The position numbers and the translations under genes are program-made. From Pisaster brevispinus (taxonomy: Eukaryota; Echinodermata; Asteroidea; Forcipulatida; Asteriidae), in the NCBI GenBank assembly GCA_023634235.1, contig JAMKCF010000002.1:11669091-11733090 (forward strand): a DNA stretch of 64,000 bases. Direction: 5' to 3'. Below are positions 34,564 to 47,710 of this stretch, piece after piece (the stretch's first letter is position 1; each line of letters begins with the position of its first letter). The notes beneath the pieces are model-generated. The model was not told where the DNA came from. It worked only from the letters and a program-made list of their open reading frames with translations, and ran no database searches.

Positions 34564-35029
34564 GACTAGATGTTCAATGCGTTAGGACTTATGTCGTCGG
34601 CAGTTAACAGATACCGAACAGGACTTGATTTAATCTCCCAGCCAAACCTCCTAATTTACTTATACTATCTCACATGTGGCACATTCACAACAACAAACTC
34701 TCCATTTACGGGAGAATCTTATCTGGGTTGGAAATTAATAAAAAAACATATTTTCCAATCATTAACGTCTTAAAAATGTTGCTTACATTGACGTCTTCTT
34801 CTTGATAATTACAGTAATACAAAGTTCAATATGGTTGTACATGTATGTTGCCCAGGTGTAGTTTGTGGTTAGGGGCTCCATCCTCATGACAACGGCGTGG
34901 CTTCTGATTGGTGGAAAGTTCCCTAAGCTTTAGCGTCGCCACGGACCATTACGCACAGCGCTCCCTTATACATATCTGAGGCCGTAACGTGCATATTGAT
35001 AAAGTGCACGTGCTACATGGCACACTTGT

Positions 35030-35179
<150 letters not shown>

Positions 35180-37899
35180 TGGAGAATAACAACCCCAAAA
35201 ACAACAACACACACACCCAAAACAAGACAAAAATGGAGTCGTGTAAAAAAGCTCAGTGTTCAAAATGGTAGAAGCCAGAACTCAAGCTTATTTGATCGAG
35301 TTTAACCAGTATGAACGACTTCAGCCATAAAATAGGGTCCCGTTCCTGCAAAAGTTTTTTTTGTGGAAGAGTATTTTAAAATCTATTGGTTTTTGTAGCA
35401 ATTGGTTTTAATCGAAATTGTTTGTTTACGCCAAACTACTTAACGTGGTTTCAATTTGTAACAATTGCGCGATGACATACAGCCATAAGGTTTCAACTGC
35501 CGGTTACATACTGCGTTAAATTTTTCGTAGACTTTTGTAGCAAATCGAATAACCGGCTTCGGGACCGGTCGGTTACGTTCCAAGATATTTGGTCTTGAAA
35601 TGGTATATTGCTGCAACCATAAATTAAACTAACGATAGCTTGTTGCTTTTCAATACCCAACTCTACGCTCTTTACAACCGCCCGACTAATTTCTCTCTGT
35701 TGTTTCTCCATCTTCATGGGTTTGGGATGTTTGCCTTTTGGCGTGCCCTCAGCCCCCCCCCCCTAAAAAACAGTAAATTAAGTTGCATGAGTAATGCATT
35801 GTGGCCATTTGACTAAACAGAGGTTTATAATTGTTGTTATTTTAGTAATAACGTGTTAGTTTCATAAAAAGAGTATTTATTGGAGGATCACACAAGAGTT
35901 TACATGTAATCGAATTCAATAGATATTTATTTGTGGCAGGATTATTATTATTTATATTCTTCTTCTTCTTCTTAACATTAGTGTGCATTGTTAATAAAAC
36001 GTTCAATAGAGAAACCAACTAAACAAACAAACAAACACGGGCAGATGCGTTCGTTGTTCGTGTTCCCAGGTGATAACAATGTTTTCGTTAGTATTGAAAA
36101 CAAGATACGGTAGGCCTACTGATAAAGTTTGTGGCTTCTTTTGGAAACTCATTGTACCTGTGTGTCCAGTTTTAATCAATTTGCGTCATTGTATGAACTT
36201 AGATTGTTGTTTAAAATACATTAAATATCTTCTTAACATTAGTGTGTATTGTTAAGAAAACGTTCAATAGAGAAACCAACTAAACAAACAAACAAACACG
36301 GGCAGATGCGTTCGTTGTTCGTGTTCCCAGGTGATAACAATGTTTTCGTTAGTGTTGTAAACAAGGTACGGTAGGCCTACTGATAAAGTTTGTGGCTTCT
36401 TTTGGAAACTCATTGTACCTGTGTGTCCAGTTTTAATCAATTTGCGTCATTGTATGAACTTAGATTGTTGTTTAAAATACATTAAATATCTAAACTGTTA
36501 AGATATAAATAAAATCGACAATGCATTTTACACATGTTTGGGGACGCCCGTCTTCGTGAAAACATTAACAGCGTAATCTTGGGATGCCCGTCCTTTTTCG
36601 TGATTGTTGTATTAACAAATTAGCAACTGATTTTCTAATTTGAAAAATGTTCAGGATTCTCAAGTATTACGTTTTTATCATAAATAGAAACAAAAACAAT
36701 AAAATGAAAAAATAAATAAAACATAAATAAATATACAAATAAAAAATCCCCCAAATCATGATTTTCGACATGCCCGTGAAAACATTGACGATATAATAAG
36801 ATAGAAAGAGAGGAAGAGAAACGCGAGAGGAGAAGGGTAAAGCAACATTCTGCAAAAAGCAAACAAACAAAAAACCCCACCAAAAACTTGGTGCACATTG
36901 CCATCTATTTTCGCCGGAAAAAAATAATGAAGAAAAAGGTAATAATAAAGCAAAATCTCAAAAATCTTCGAAATGTTTTTTTTCTAACAACGTTTTATAT
37001 TATCAACAGCTCTCCAGTGCTCTTTACCGAGTACGTTTCTAAGATCATCATTTTTATGGTGTAATAACCAAAGGCACAGCCTTTTTTTTAAAGGCTGGTG
37101 TCTGGCGTTATTTCTAGTAACGATGGGAGTTTTCCCAGAACGATGGCAGTTGATTGTTGAAGCCGTACAAAAATGTGAACTTAAGGCAGCAAAGGGTGCA
37201 ATTGTCTTCGATATCAATTAAAAAATAAATACCTTTTTTTTTTTTGGGGGGGGCACTAAATTATTCACGTTGAAGGGTTTGCCCAACGAACGATTTTACT
37301 GCGCACTGTCAACAAACGTTCTGAACCACAGTCACCCAAATTCTCGTGATAACGCAATACAAACAGTTGCTTCTAAAATGAAAAATGAATTAAAAGTCCA
37401 AACACCTTAACAAAGGATATATTTTCATCGCATACTTTATCTGGTTTATTTTTCAAATGCCTTAGAACATGTATATCAATTTAAATCAAATAATACTCGT
37501 TGGGGAGAAGTGGAGACTTGACTTGTGCTTAGGTTTCATTCAAATTTTGGGTTGTTTATTGTATATATTTCTTTTCTGTTGTAGAAAATCCAATGCTTTT
37601 TGAATTGTGCTCGAGCTCCCGGCACATTGTGTTGAGTCTGAAACTGATATTTTGTTGTTTAATTGTTGTTTTAAATATTGCGGTTTTGTTTTGATAAACT
37701 AAAGAAATTATAATACAGTACTTATTTTTGAACATTTCCCGAAAAATGAATTTTGTTTTTGAAAAGATACCTCCACTGTCTGCAATTTATTAGCGTTATT
37801 CCTGTGACGACTTTTTTGTGGTTCTTATTCATGACTAATTCACAGCTTCCGGGTCTCCCTGTTATTAAAATATAATTATATACTCAAACACAGTACTAG
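35180..37899. other. Intergenic stretch between genes 4 and 5, with a 261-bp tandem duplication
   Basis: The segment 35971-36231 is repeated head to tail at 36232-36490 with few differences. 36990-37360 matches 9430-9790 near gene 2. 36530-36960 matches the other spacers. No gene is seen. Confidence 0.6.
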
Positions 37900-38139
37900 C
37901 TACAATTTAAAATAAGAACTCCCATGTCAGAACTGACTTGGGTCCCATGGGGCCTGCTTGGTCAGTGTGACCCGGAGTCTGTGTCAAAATGACCCAGAAA
38001 TGGGTCAAACTGACTCAGGATCCGAGTCAAAATTCCATTTGATAACCTCTGTCCTTGTCAAGCTGAGCCAGAAAAGGCACAAAGAGTCCCCTTGGACCCG
38101 AAGTTCGGGTAAATGTGGTCCGAGAGGTCTTAGAGTGTA
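37900..38139. mobile_element. MITE-like element, copy 3' of gene 5
   Basis: Right end GGTCTTAGAGTG-TA intact; left end altered (TACAATTTAAAATAAG instead of TACACTCTAAAATTCC). Same position as the copies behind genes 2 and 3. Confidence 0.6.
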
Positions 38140-38208
38140 CAACTTAAATCACAAGCAATAATCAGTTGTTAAATTTGAGGCTTTATCATGCAGCAGTAGA
38201 TATATGTT

Positions 38209-41200
38209 TTACACACAACTGACTTCGCCATTGGTGTTCGAGCTTATCCAGGAACAGTAGTTGGATATCTTTGTGTAGACTCCAGGGTACGCGGCCTCTG
38301 CGCAGCCGTAGCCCCAGCTAACAATTCCGTCAAGTAGTACACCAGACTGGTGGGAGTTGGATGCGAAGTTACTGACGATGGGGCCACCGCTGTCCCCCTG
38401 TTTAAAGAAATCAAGTCCAAATTTATGAAGCAGTGGTTGCTGAATTTACTGCGTAACTGGCTTTTACTTCTTTTCAAAAATGTAGTATTCATGCGTTTCT
38501 GACTATTATGTATATGCTCAGCCGGAAAAGGTTACCGGCAAAAACTGCTGTATGTTTAACATTGTTGTAGTTCGTGCCCGGTTAAGTAACAATATAATGC
38601 TGCAACATTTGGCCTCGACTGGTACTTTGAACAGTTGGTTTACCTGGCAAGCGTCTTTACCTCCTCCTTGGACACTAGCACAGAACATGTTGTCAGTGAT
38701 GGAGCCGTAGGCTTTATTACAGTCCTCGTGACTGTTGGCATATACAACAACCTCATATAGCCCAATTGGAGGATCCCAGGTGCTTGCTACATTATTTGGA
38801 AAAAGAAGAAAATAGTTTACAAGATAAAAGAAAATGTTCAGCTATTTTGATAAGTAACTATACGTCACAGGTACGTGTGCATCCGGTGCACACGCAAAGT
38901 CATTCGCTATATTTCCAGCACGAAGCCGGCATACAAGTTTTACCAAGAAAAACTTATTTTTCAAAGTCATTTCTGATGATACGAACTGATAAATTAAAGT
39001 CTTTGCAGAACATTGAAAATGCGTTTCCTTAACACTTTAACAAATAAAATAAATATAGCTTGATTCGTTTTAGCATGGTTTGCCTACGCAAACACAAACC
39101 GGAACTGGGTACAAAAGGCGTTTGCAACGTTTGCGAAATTCGATCAACTTTTATGACGAATCGTCTTAGCGTCTGTTAGCCAATGCAAAAAAACCCCCAA
39201 AACAACAACCCGCAAATGCAATTATGGTTAAGAACTTTGCCCAAGGACACCGAAACCGCACCAGATTGCACCAGAACTTAATTCCGGTTCAAAATTACTA
39301 GACGGTACAAATAAAAGCGGGTCAGACGAAAACTTTGGTTCTTGAAGTAAATACAAATTTCAAACTACATCCATTAACATTTGCGATTATGAGTGATTTC
39401 TGGAACACTGACTTGCTTAACTAAAATTGACGGCTTAAAATAATTTGAATCACCGAGACGAAATACAGTGTGAATATTATATAACAAGGTTCGGAACAAG
39501 CTTTCGCGCAGTTTATACGGAACAGGCTGCGAACACCCATTATATACACAACTCTGAATGGTTTTGGCGATCTGGAGGATGCTTTAAAAAAGCTTTCCAG
39601 AATTATGTGACTGTCTTCAGTCTGGGGAGTCCAATTGGGGTGTTCAAGCTATCGTACATTATTGTTTTCGTAAGTGTGACATAATTCCACTGTAAGCCTC
39701 GCCCGTATCACACAAACTGGTTATACTTATTACCAAAAGCCCAAAGAACTTACGATTTTTTCTATGACTTATGATATGATTTTAAATTTGTTTATCTATG
39801 GTCTTAGATTATAAGTAGGTTTTTCTAAACCTTGCTGTCTTCTCAGAATTAAAAGTTCTGGTCATAAAAATGCTTTTGAACGATGAAACTTGAGATTTTA
39901 AGGGTAAAAATAAAATACGCACAAACGTATTCCTGGTTTGAAGCCGGAAGTGGGGGAAACTTGCAGCAGATACGCTAGCGTGTGACGTAATGACCTGCCG
40001 ATGGGATTCACAATTTAACCCGGAAATGGTTTAGGCCGTATCGAACGTGTAAGTCTCGCGACGGTAACATCATCATTGAACTGCAAGGCACCTCTGAGCC
40101 ATCAGATGGGAGATTAATACGGGTGCAATTTTGAGTGATTTTTTTTTTGTCACATCACTTTTTTCCACCCTCAAAACAGGTTGGTGGAACGATCACTTTT
40201 AAAACTTACAAATATCTAAAACAAAAATAAAATCTAGAAACCTAACAGATTGCGACGAAATATTACGCAACCTCAAACATCCGGCTCGAAGTGTCAAATA
40301 TCGAATTTACGCCGACTGTGTTACGCAGATCGTGTCGACTGCACACGGTACACACCGAGGTTAGGTAATATCGGGACATAAGTTCTTTGTTACTCACTGC
40401 GAAAACAAACCTTGTGTCTGATGGATTTTACGTGACGGACGTTTCATTCAGTCGCCTTTCCAAGAAAGCCACATTGGATTTGTCTTGTATAGGTCTGTTG
40501 CCGTTTAGCGTCCCAAAAAAGTCACAGTGGCATAAATCTCTTAAGACTTTATCGAGATTACTTTTGCTGAAGTAAATAAACTTACAATCACGGTTTCCCC
40601 ATCCGCTAACGAGCAGTTTCAGTCCCTTCTGTGGCTCGCTGGAAGCGATGCTGATGGACTCAACGTCGCTGTTCATAGAAACGGGTGAGTCCAGATGAAT
40701 CAAGGCGATGTCGTTATCGAGTGAGTGACTGCCTTGACCAAATCCTTTATGTAACCTCCAAATACCACTGAGAAACTGCTGGTTCGGACCATCGTGTTTG
40801 TCAAGTCGATGATACCCGAGACCAACGTACACCCTGGTACCATCTCCATAACTAATAGTGAACAACAACAACAATAACAATAATCATACAAACAATAATA
40901 ATAATAACACTAAGCGATATAAATGGACGACAGCAAAAAAAGGCTCCAATAGGTCGACATGCTTTTTATAAATGTTTTTATGAATTGAATGATTTATTTG
41001 TTTGCCGAACTTGATTGTCTGATTAATTTCTTGGTATTCTTCATTTATTTAGAAACCAACTTTTTTCGGTGTCGTCCTATTAATTGTCATACAACTTGTG
41101 CTACAATGGGGCGTTAATTATATGTCACCCTCTAATATCCTTATATATAACGTACGTGAAAATGAAACAACAAGGTGACACCAGTTTCATACTTTACCTT

Positions 41201-43686
41201 ATCTTGTGAAAGGTGCATTTTTTATTTATTTATATGATATAATGATTTGTGACAAATCACACAGACTGCTGAGATTGCAGTTTGAGACTAACTTGATAAA
41301 TAGGTTCTACCAATTCTTCCCTGGAGGCTGGAGTGTGGTTTGGGTCAGGCAGAAGGTTCATGTACGTTGTAATATGTAAATAGTTTGGTTTGTGTACATT
41401 AACTTCGTCATAATACATCCCTTTAGGATATTGTAATCGCAGCATGACCCATCACCGCTAAAGTTCGTCATTTATTAAGTCATTCTTGTTCAACCCATCT
41501 ATAAGTTGCCAAAGTTTGTGGATAAGAGTATCAGCAGAGATTAATGTTCTTAATATCTCCTCCCCGTTATCAGTGTCAAAAGGCGTAGGAAATCTGAACG
41601 TGGGTAAATGGGTTTCAGGAGAATGGCTGCTCCGTGGTTTTCCATTGCTATATTGAAAGGTGCATTCAAGGGGGACTAACTTCATTGTCTCAGTAGTACT
41701 TCAAGCAAATTTAGTTTTTTTAACACATTGTAGGTTTCAACTGTTGAACAAAATGTTTGGGTGAGTTTCATACACTAATAATGTATTTGCTAAATATTTG
41801 TCGTTCATGGTAATAGCTATGTAATTTTTACTATGGCATACACTCTTACCATCTAATCCATTAATACAAACATCTCTTTTAATAATAGAAATATACCTAA
41901 TAATAATAGATTTATGTCTGTTACCAATAGAGATATTCCTATTTAAGGAATTAATATGAGACATCTCTATAAAATTAATTGATAAGAGATATCTGTTTTG
42001 GAAATATCTCTACATTAATTGAGAGTGATTTTTTTAAATCAATAATTATATCTGCGTTGTTGATAGAGTCTTTTAGTAGTTTTCGTTTTTAATGTATCGT
42101 CACTAATCCCTGACGGAATTATTCGTTCAAAGTATCAAACAAAAAAAAGTTATTCTGTAAATTTGTTGTTGACACCCAAAATGCAGCCGGGCTTTGCAAC
42201 TGTAAACAGACAGTAAACACGGTTAATCATAAATTGGCACAACCAAGATTATTGTGAAAAACAACGTCATGTTAATTTGTTCAACACGGTCCTTTTTTAT
42301 AGGCCTACGTTACCCTATAATGATACCATACAAAAATAATGATTTTTTAAAACATAAACTTGTAGTAAAATAAAAGATCGTCATGCCATTTTCGTGACAG
42401 ATGATGAACCTCAACAATGTAAATGCCGTACAAGTAGTATCGAAGTCGTGGAGTACTTACGAGCAATGTGCAGCGGTGACAACCCAGTTTTTGTGAACTA
42501 AAGTACCCCCACAGTATTGACCTTTATACGCGTCCATGATGGCTACCTGGTAGGGTCGGCTGTGTGGGGTAGACTCATGTCCACCCACGATGAGGGAACC
42601 CAAACAGCTTGGGATCAGCACAGCTGAGAGAAATAAATCCGATATAATAAATCACACTAAACAGCTACTAAAGTAACGAACAGCGTTGCAGGAAAAATAC
42701 AACCCATCCATAAGCTGTTGAGACGCATACTGACGGACGGTTTCGAAATCACAGCCTATAGAGTTTGGTTCCTATTAAAATCATTGACAGAGCCTTAAGC
42801 CGGAGCCCAAGCTGATGCTGCAGTTTCGAAAAAACACTTGGTCATTTTCAAAAACTGATCGATCCCAAGCCAGAGCCCAAACCGGAGCCTAAGCCGGAGA
42901 AATGGTCTACTCTGGGTCTGCGATCCAACGATTCCTATGCCAAAACCTGACCGATTCACAATGACATTGGAAATACAGGCTCCATCTTCCTTCTCACATG
43001 CTATTTTTACAGTAATATTAATTATAATAGCAATAAATTCAACCAAAGTGGTTGTGATGTGACATTCGGTTTTACATTTCGTGTCTAAAATCATACCCCT
43101 AAATTTATTAACTCGTTTTTATAAAAAGTTTACCTTTTGATTTAGACCAGGTCTGTGGTTATACATGTAATTTATTCGCTGATTAATCGGACTGATTGCA
43201 ATGTAACGTACTCGGTGTTTTGCTTGTAATAACATATGAATAAAGGTAAAGCATACCTTTGGTTTTTGGAACCATCCGATTGTTTTGAAGATATATACAA
43301 TAAAAATAATCGGTGAAAGTTGCATTTCAGATGGGGGCAGCATTTTGTTTAGCCCCGCCAAACATCTGGAGCGCGTATGTCCATGCAGGAAAACAACCCT
43401 TAATTTGAATACACAATCTGAGAAACGTTTGATGCATTAAACCTTTCTCAGATTGAATAAAAAATAAAAAATCCTACTCTCAAGACACATTTTAAAGGAA
43501 TCGTTTCACAAAATTATCAATAGCTGCGTTCTTTTCAACAAGTAGTTATGTTGGTTATTAATATCTTGAGTAATTACCAAATGTATAACCTCCCTTTATG
43601 TCTCGTTTATGACAACCAAGCTCACGTAGTTAGAAAGTCCCGGAAAAGGAAAGAAACTCACCGAGCGCAAGAAGAAGTCTTTTCAT
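38209..43686 (-). CDS. Protease gene 5: secreted trypsin-like S1A serine protease
   Basis: Exons in transcript order: 43662-43686, 42461-42623, 40586-40851, 38644-38786, 38209-38397; 261 aa, open throughout. Exon 1 reads MKRLLLAL (Arg3 where others have Gly). The triad is His61, Asp110 (SLDNDIAL) and Ser202; Asp196 in KDACQ predicts trypsin specificity. The first codon of exon 5 is GGG instead of GGT, still Gly. It belongs to subfamily I with genes 2 and 3. Intron 2 carries the unrecognised coding-like relic (41257-41685). The promoter and exon 1 lie at the left end of a 4.77-kb block that is duplicated immediately to the right. A second, nearly identical promoter and exon 1 at 48435-48459 could therefore also feed exon 2 of this gene and would give the same protein. 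Confidence 0.92.
41257..41685 (-). other. Coding-like relic in intron 2 of gene 5
   Basis: Two adjacent minus-strand open frames: 41458-41685 (75 aa, with [19 protein letters not shown] and [16 protein letters not shown]) and 41257-41445 (62 aa, with [20 protein letters not shown] and [17 protein letters not shown]). They are separated by a stop and a frame change. This is the best preserved of the three intron-2 copies. The conserved amino-acid text suggests a once-coding fragment; I cannot name the family. Confidence 0.45.
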
Positions 43687-43754
43687 GATGACGGTTGTAA
43701 GGTTGTCGATCGTTCAGTTGGGCAGAAGTGTAGAGAGTGTAAGCCGTCGGCTCG

Positions 43755-43762
43755 CTTATATA
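43755..43762 (-). promoter_or_regulatory. TATA box of protease gene 5
   Basis: Minus-strand TATATAAGCGAGC, 69-76 nt upstream of the ATG at 43686. The inverted CCAAT further upstream is changed here from ATTGG to ATAGG (44115-44119), whereas the duplicate copy keeps ATTGG (48888-48892). Confidence 0.8.
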
Positions 43763-44237
43763 GACTAGATATTCAATGCGTTAGGACTTATGTCGTCGGC
43801 AGTTAACAGATACCGATTGCAGGACTTGATTGAATCTCCCTGCCAAACCTCTTAATTTACTTTATCTTCCTTATACTATCTCACACGTGGCACATTCACA
43901 ACAACAAACTCTCCATATACGGGAGAATCTTATCTGGGTCGGAAATTAATAAAATACATATTTTCCAATCATTAACGCCTTAAAAATGTTGCTGACGTCT
44001 TCTTCTTGATAATTACAGTATTAAAAATAAAGTTCAGCATTGTTATAAATGTATGTTACCCTGGTGTGGTTTGTGGTTAGGGGCTCAAACCGCATCACAA
44101 CGCCGTCGTTTCTGATAGGTTGAAAGTTCCCTAAGCTTTGGCTCCGCCACGGGCCATTACACACAGAGCTCCCTTATAAATATCGGAGGCCGTAACGTGC
44201 ATATTGATAAAGTGCATGTGCTACACGGCATACTTGT

Positions 44238-44245
44238 AGAGGGAG

Positions 44246-44310
<65 letters not shown>

Positions 44311-44365
44311 GGGAGAGGAAGAGAGAGGGGAGGGGGGAGGGGGAGAGAGAGAGAGGGGGGAGAGT
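44238..44365. repeat. GA microsatellite upstream of gene 5
   Basis: (GA)n of about 60 bp, then G12-type and GGGGA-rich sequence. The duplicate copy at 49012-49127 is about 11 bp shorter. Confidence 0.88.
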
Positions 44366-44385
44366 GACTTTAGCCAAAAAATAGG

Positions 44386-45363
44386 GTCTTCTTCTTCTCC
44401 TTCTACTTCTTCTTTTTCTACTTGTTCTTCCTCTTCTTCTTGTTCTTCTTTTTCTTCTTGTTCTTGTACGCCTATCAAACTTCCTCATTGTCAGTTTCAA
44501 ACACGTTATTTACTGGCTCTACAGAACTTCACGCTTCTCCGATCCATATATAATTTGGCGCAGTCGCCTGCAACATAAAATTCTCATCGATTACAACTAT
44601 TACAACCTTTGCAACAACCCTGCTGGTTTAATCACAAAATGGTTTTTCAACAATGCTATATTCACCATTGTCAACAACAGATAACATGGTTAATGTAGTC
44701 CCTCACACGATTTTTCTTTTATTTACTGATTTTTTTAAAAACAATGTAGATGATCTTTAATTTACTTTACGTTTTTGGATTAATTTTTGTTAGTTTTTTT
44801 CTTGTTTGAATTAGTATCCTTCGTTAGGGAAGGTTGATTTCGTTTTCGTTCCCCCTTTTGATTGTTTTTTTTTGGTGTCGGAGGAGTCTTACATTCTGCG
44901 GTCGCTGCTTCCAAAGAGTGACTGACTCTTTCGGCACTTTGCCTAGTTAGAGGGGGGTGGGCGTGGGTTTTGTCTCTTCCGACGAAGGATACTCCCATTT
45001 ACTGTATACCTTTGTAAACTTTTTGCTCACACCTTTATTGTCGACAACGTTATTGTTATTTATCTCTGTTATGACGTAACGTTATTTATCTCTGTAATGA
45101 TGTAAACTGTTATAATTGACTTTAATCGTTTTGAAATAAAGATGTCATTGAAAAAAAAAAGTCTTGTTCTTCTTATTCTTCCTGTTCTTGTTGTTGTTGT
45201 TCTTCTTCTTCTTGTTCTTCTTGTTCTTCTTGTTGTTCTTGTTCTTCTTCTTGTTCTTCTTGTTCTTGTTCTTGTTCTTGCTCTTGTTATTGTTCTTCTT
45301 GTTTTTGTTCTTATTGTTCTTGTTCTTGTTCTTGTTCTTCTTGTTCTTCTTCTTCTTCTTCTT
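44386..45363 (+). mobile_element. Retroposed 3' end between two CTT/GTT-rich tracts (unit 1)
   Basis: Compared with the gene 4 spacer, homology stops after 'aatagggtc' (44383) and resumes at 'cttagcattagtgtgcattg' (45361). In between lie a CTT-rich tract (44386-44465), about 670 bp of foreign sequence ending AATAAAGATGTCATTG plus A10 (45136-45158), and a second CTT/GTT tract (45160-45363). An AATAAA followed by a poly-A run points to reverse-transcribed RNA. I cannot name its source. The long Leu/Phe, Lys/Asn and Arg/Thr open frames here are microsatellite artefacts. Confidence 0.55.
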
Positions 45364-45369
45364 AGCATT

Positions 45370-47521
45370 AGTGTGCATTGTTAACAAAACGTTCAATAGA
45401 TAAACCAATTAAACAAACAAATAATACGGGCAGATGCGTTCGTTGTTCGTGCTCCAAGGTGATAACAATGTTTTCGTTAGTGTTGAAAACAAGATACGGT
45501 AGGCCTACTGATAAAGTTTGTGTTTTTTTTGGAAACTCATTGTACGTGTGTAAAGAGTTTAATCAATTTGCGTCATTTTATGAACTAAGATTGTTGTTTA
45601 AAATACATTAAATCTCTGACCTGTTAGAATATAAATAAATTCAACTTAAACTTCTCTCCCGTCCCCCCTTTTTTTACAATGCATTTTACAAATGTTTGGG
45701 GACGCCCGTCTTCGTGAAAACATTAACAGCGTAATCTTGGGATGCCCGTCCTTTTTCGTGATTGGCGTATTAACAAATTAGCAACTGCTTTCCTAATTTG
45801 GAATGGTTCAAGATTGTCAAGTATTGAGTTTTTAATCATAAATAGCAAAATAACAAAAACAAAACAAAACACAAAAAACAAAACAACAACACAAAAATAG
45901 GGTGCACACTGCCTTGGGTGCACAATTATTTTCGCCTGGAAAAATGATGAAGAAAAGGTAACAATAAATTGAAATCTCAATCTTAAACCGAGCAAAAATA
46001 ACGTGTAAAAACGCCTCTGAGTGTCCAAGATTGCACTAGAACGCCTGGGCCCCTGACTCCACGCCGTAAAGGCTTCGCGTTGGCTTATTTGTCTCGTGGC
46101 TATAAAATTCTGTTTTCTGCATAAACAGCAAGTGTGACCTCATCTTATTAGCCGACCGATACCACCTTCTCAAACAAAAAACGTTTAAAGGCAAATAAGG
46201 GTTGAAAATAATTTGTAAATTGCCTCTGGATTGTTATAGATTGCACTAGACAGCATATAATGTTAACAGTTTTCAGGGTCCCTAAGGTGGCCCCGAACCG
46301 CACGCGGTAATGATTTGCGCTTCGCGTTTCCTCGTTCGTCTCATTGAAATGCCCATTCTGTATAATACCTACATACATGTACTTGGCCAGTGTATGGCAC
46401 ACAATTCCAATTTTAGGTAGTTACTTGAGCCACGATCCCTCTCCAGTCGTAAAAGGACCGTTGTGTTTCTGTATTATAGAATCGATATTACTGCAGTTAA
46501 TTTGCGCATCGTTGTCCAGCCCGACAGGATCAAACTTGGTCAAGTAGACCCATGCACATAAACCAATAGAGTGATGGGGGTCAACCTTTATACAATTTAG
46601 GTGAACCACCCCCCCCCCCCCCATCCCGCTCAGAAAGTTCCTGGTCCCGCGCCCGTGGATCGTAAAGAACAGATGCTTTCGGAAAGAGATTCCCACACTG
46701 CTATATGACGATGCTTTTTTTGTAATCACTATCAAGATTCGGAACAGAGTTAAATTTGCTCTTTGCGTCATGTACTATCTGGTCACGCCGATTGAACAAC
46801 ACAAAGTAAGTTAGACCTTAATTTTAAATTCAGGTTAATAAAATCATCAATCGATTAAACTTTGCCCAAGTCGTCCCGTATCTTAAATTTTGGATAACCG
46901 AAACTATAAATAATAAGTTTTTAAGAGAAAAAAAAAGTGAAAACATTTTGATCGTATAAGGTGTTGTGTTTTAAAACAAGTAATAAGTCAATTATTTTTA
47001 AGTCAACATTTCTCAGTAAAAGGGCCTTGATTGTTGAAGCTGAGGAAGACTGTGCAGTTAAGGCAGTAAGTGGTGCAATTTATTGAATAGCGATACAAAT
47101 TGAAGTCAATAATCAGGAGAATCATATCCTTGTATATGGTCCTTGCCCAACGTACGTTTTTACTTGGCAATAAAAGCGACACACCCTTGAACCACACCCA
47201 AAATCTCGTAAAACCAAGAGCAATTGTGAGAAAATGACTTAATTCGTCTATCCCATCCGTTGATAGAATTTCGGGGTGATGATTTTAAAGGGAAATACAT
47301 CTTAACACACCAACTATGTATTTTCAGTGCACTTTTGATCTGGTTTATTGTTCAAATGCCAATAAGTATGATTTCAATCAATTAATACATTACACATTAA
47401 AGAGACATGAACACTAGATGTAATTGGGCTACATTCAGATTTGGGCTACATTCAGTTTTTGAGTAACAATCCAGCTGTAAATTGTTGATGTACTTTTATA
47501 CGGCAGTACAGCATGTCTGTT
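45370..47521. other. Intergenic stretch of duplication unit 1
   Basis: Shared spacer sequence. Two diverged copies of an interspersed repeat lie at about 46005-46110 and 46225-46360, carrying 'cgccgtaaaggcttcgcgttgg' and 'cgcacgcggtaatgatttgcgc'. A third relative lies in reverse at about 57880-57960. No gene is seen. Confidence 0.5.
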
Positions 47522-47710
47522 TTACACACAGTTGACTTCGCCATAGGTGTTCTGATTTAGCCAAGTACAATAGTTGGATATCTTTGTGTAGACTCCAGGG
47601 TGCGCGGCCTCTGCGCAGCCGTAGCCCCAGCTAACAATTCCGTCTAGTAGTACACCAGACTGGTGGGAGTTGGGTGCGAAGTTACTGACAATTGGGCCAC
47701 CGCTGTCACC
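47522..47710 (-). pseudogene. Orphan protease exon 5 created by the duplication
   Basis: A complete 189-nt last exon with acceptor, [21 protein letters not shown] and TAA stop; its encoded sequence is the same as exon 5 of gene 6. No exons 2-4 lie between it and the next promoter. The nearest upstream exon, at 48435-48459, is in the wrong phase to join it. Gene 6 exon 4 could in principle splice to it by skipping its own exon 5. Confidence 0.85.

Noticed and set aside
45142..45408. Long Leu/Phe-, Lys/Asn- and Arg/Thr-rich open frames
   Set aside because: Pure translation of a CTT/GTT microsatellite; the duplicate at 49904-50170 behaves the same.
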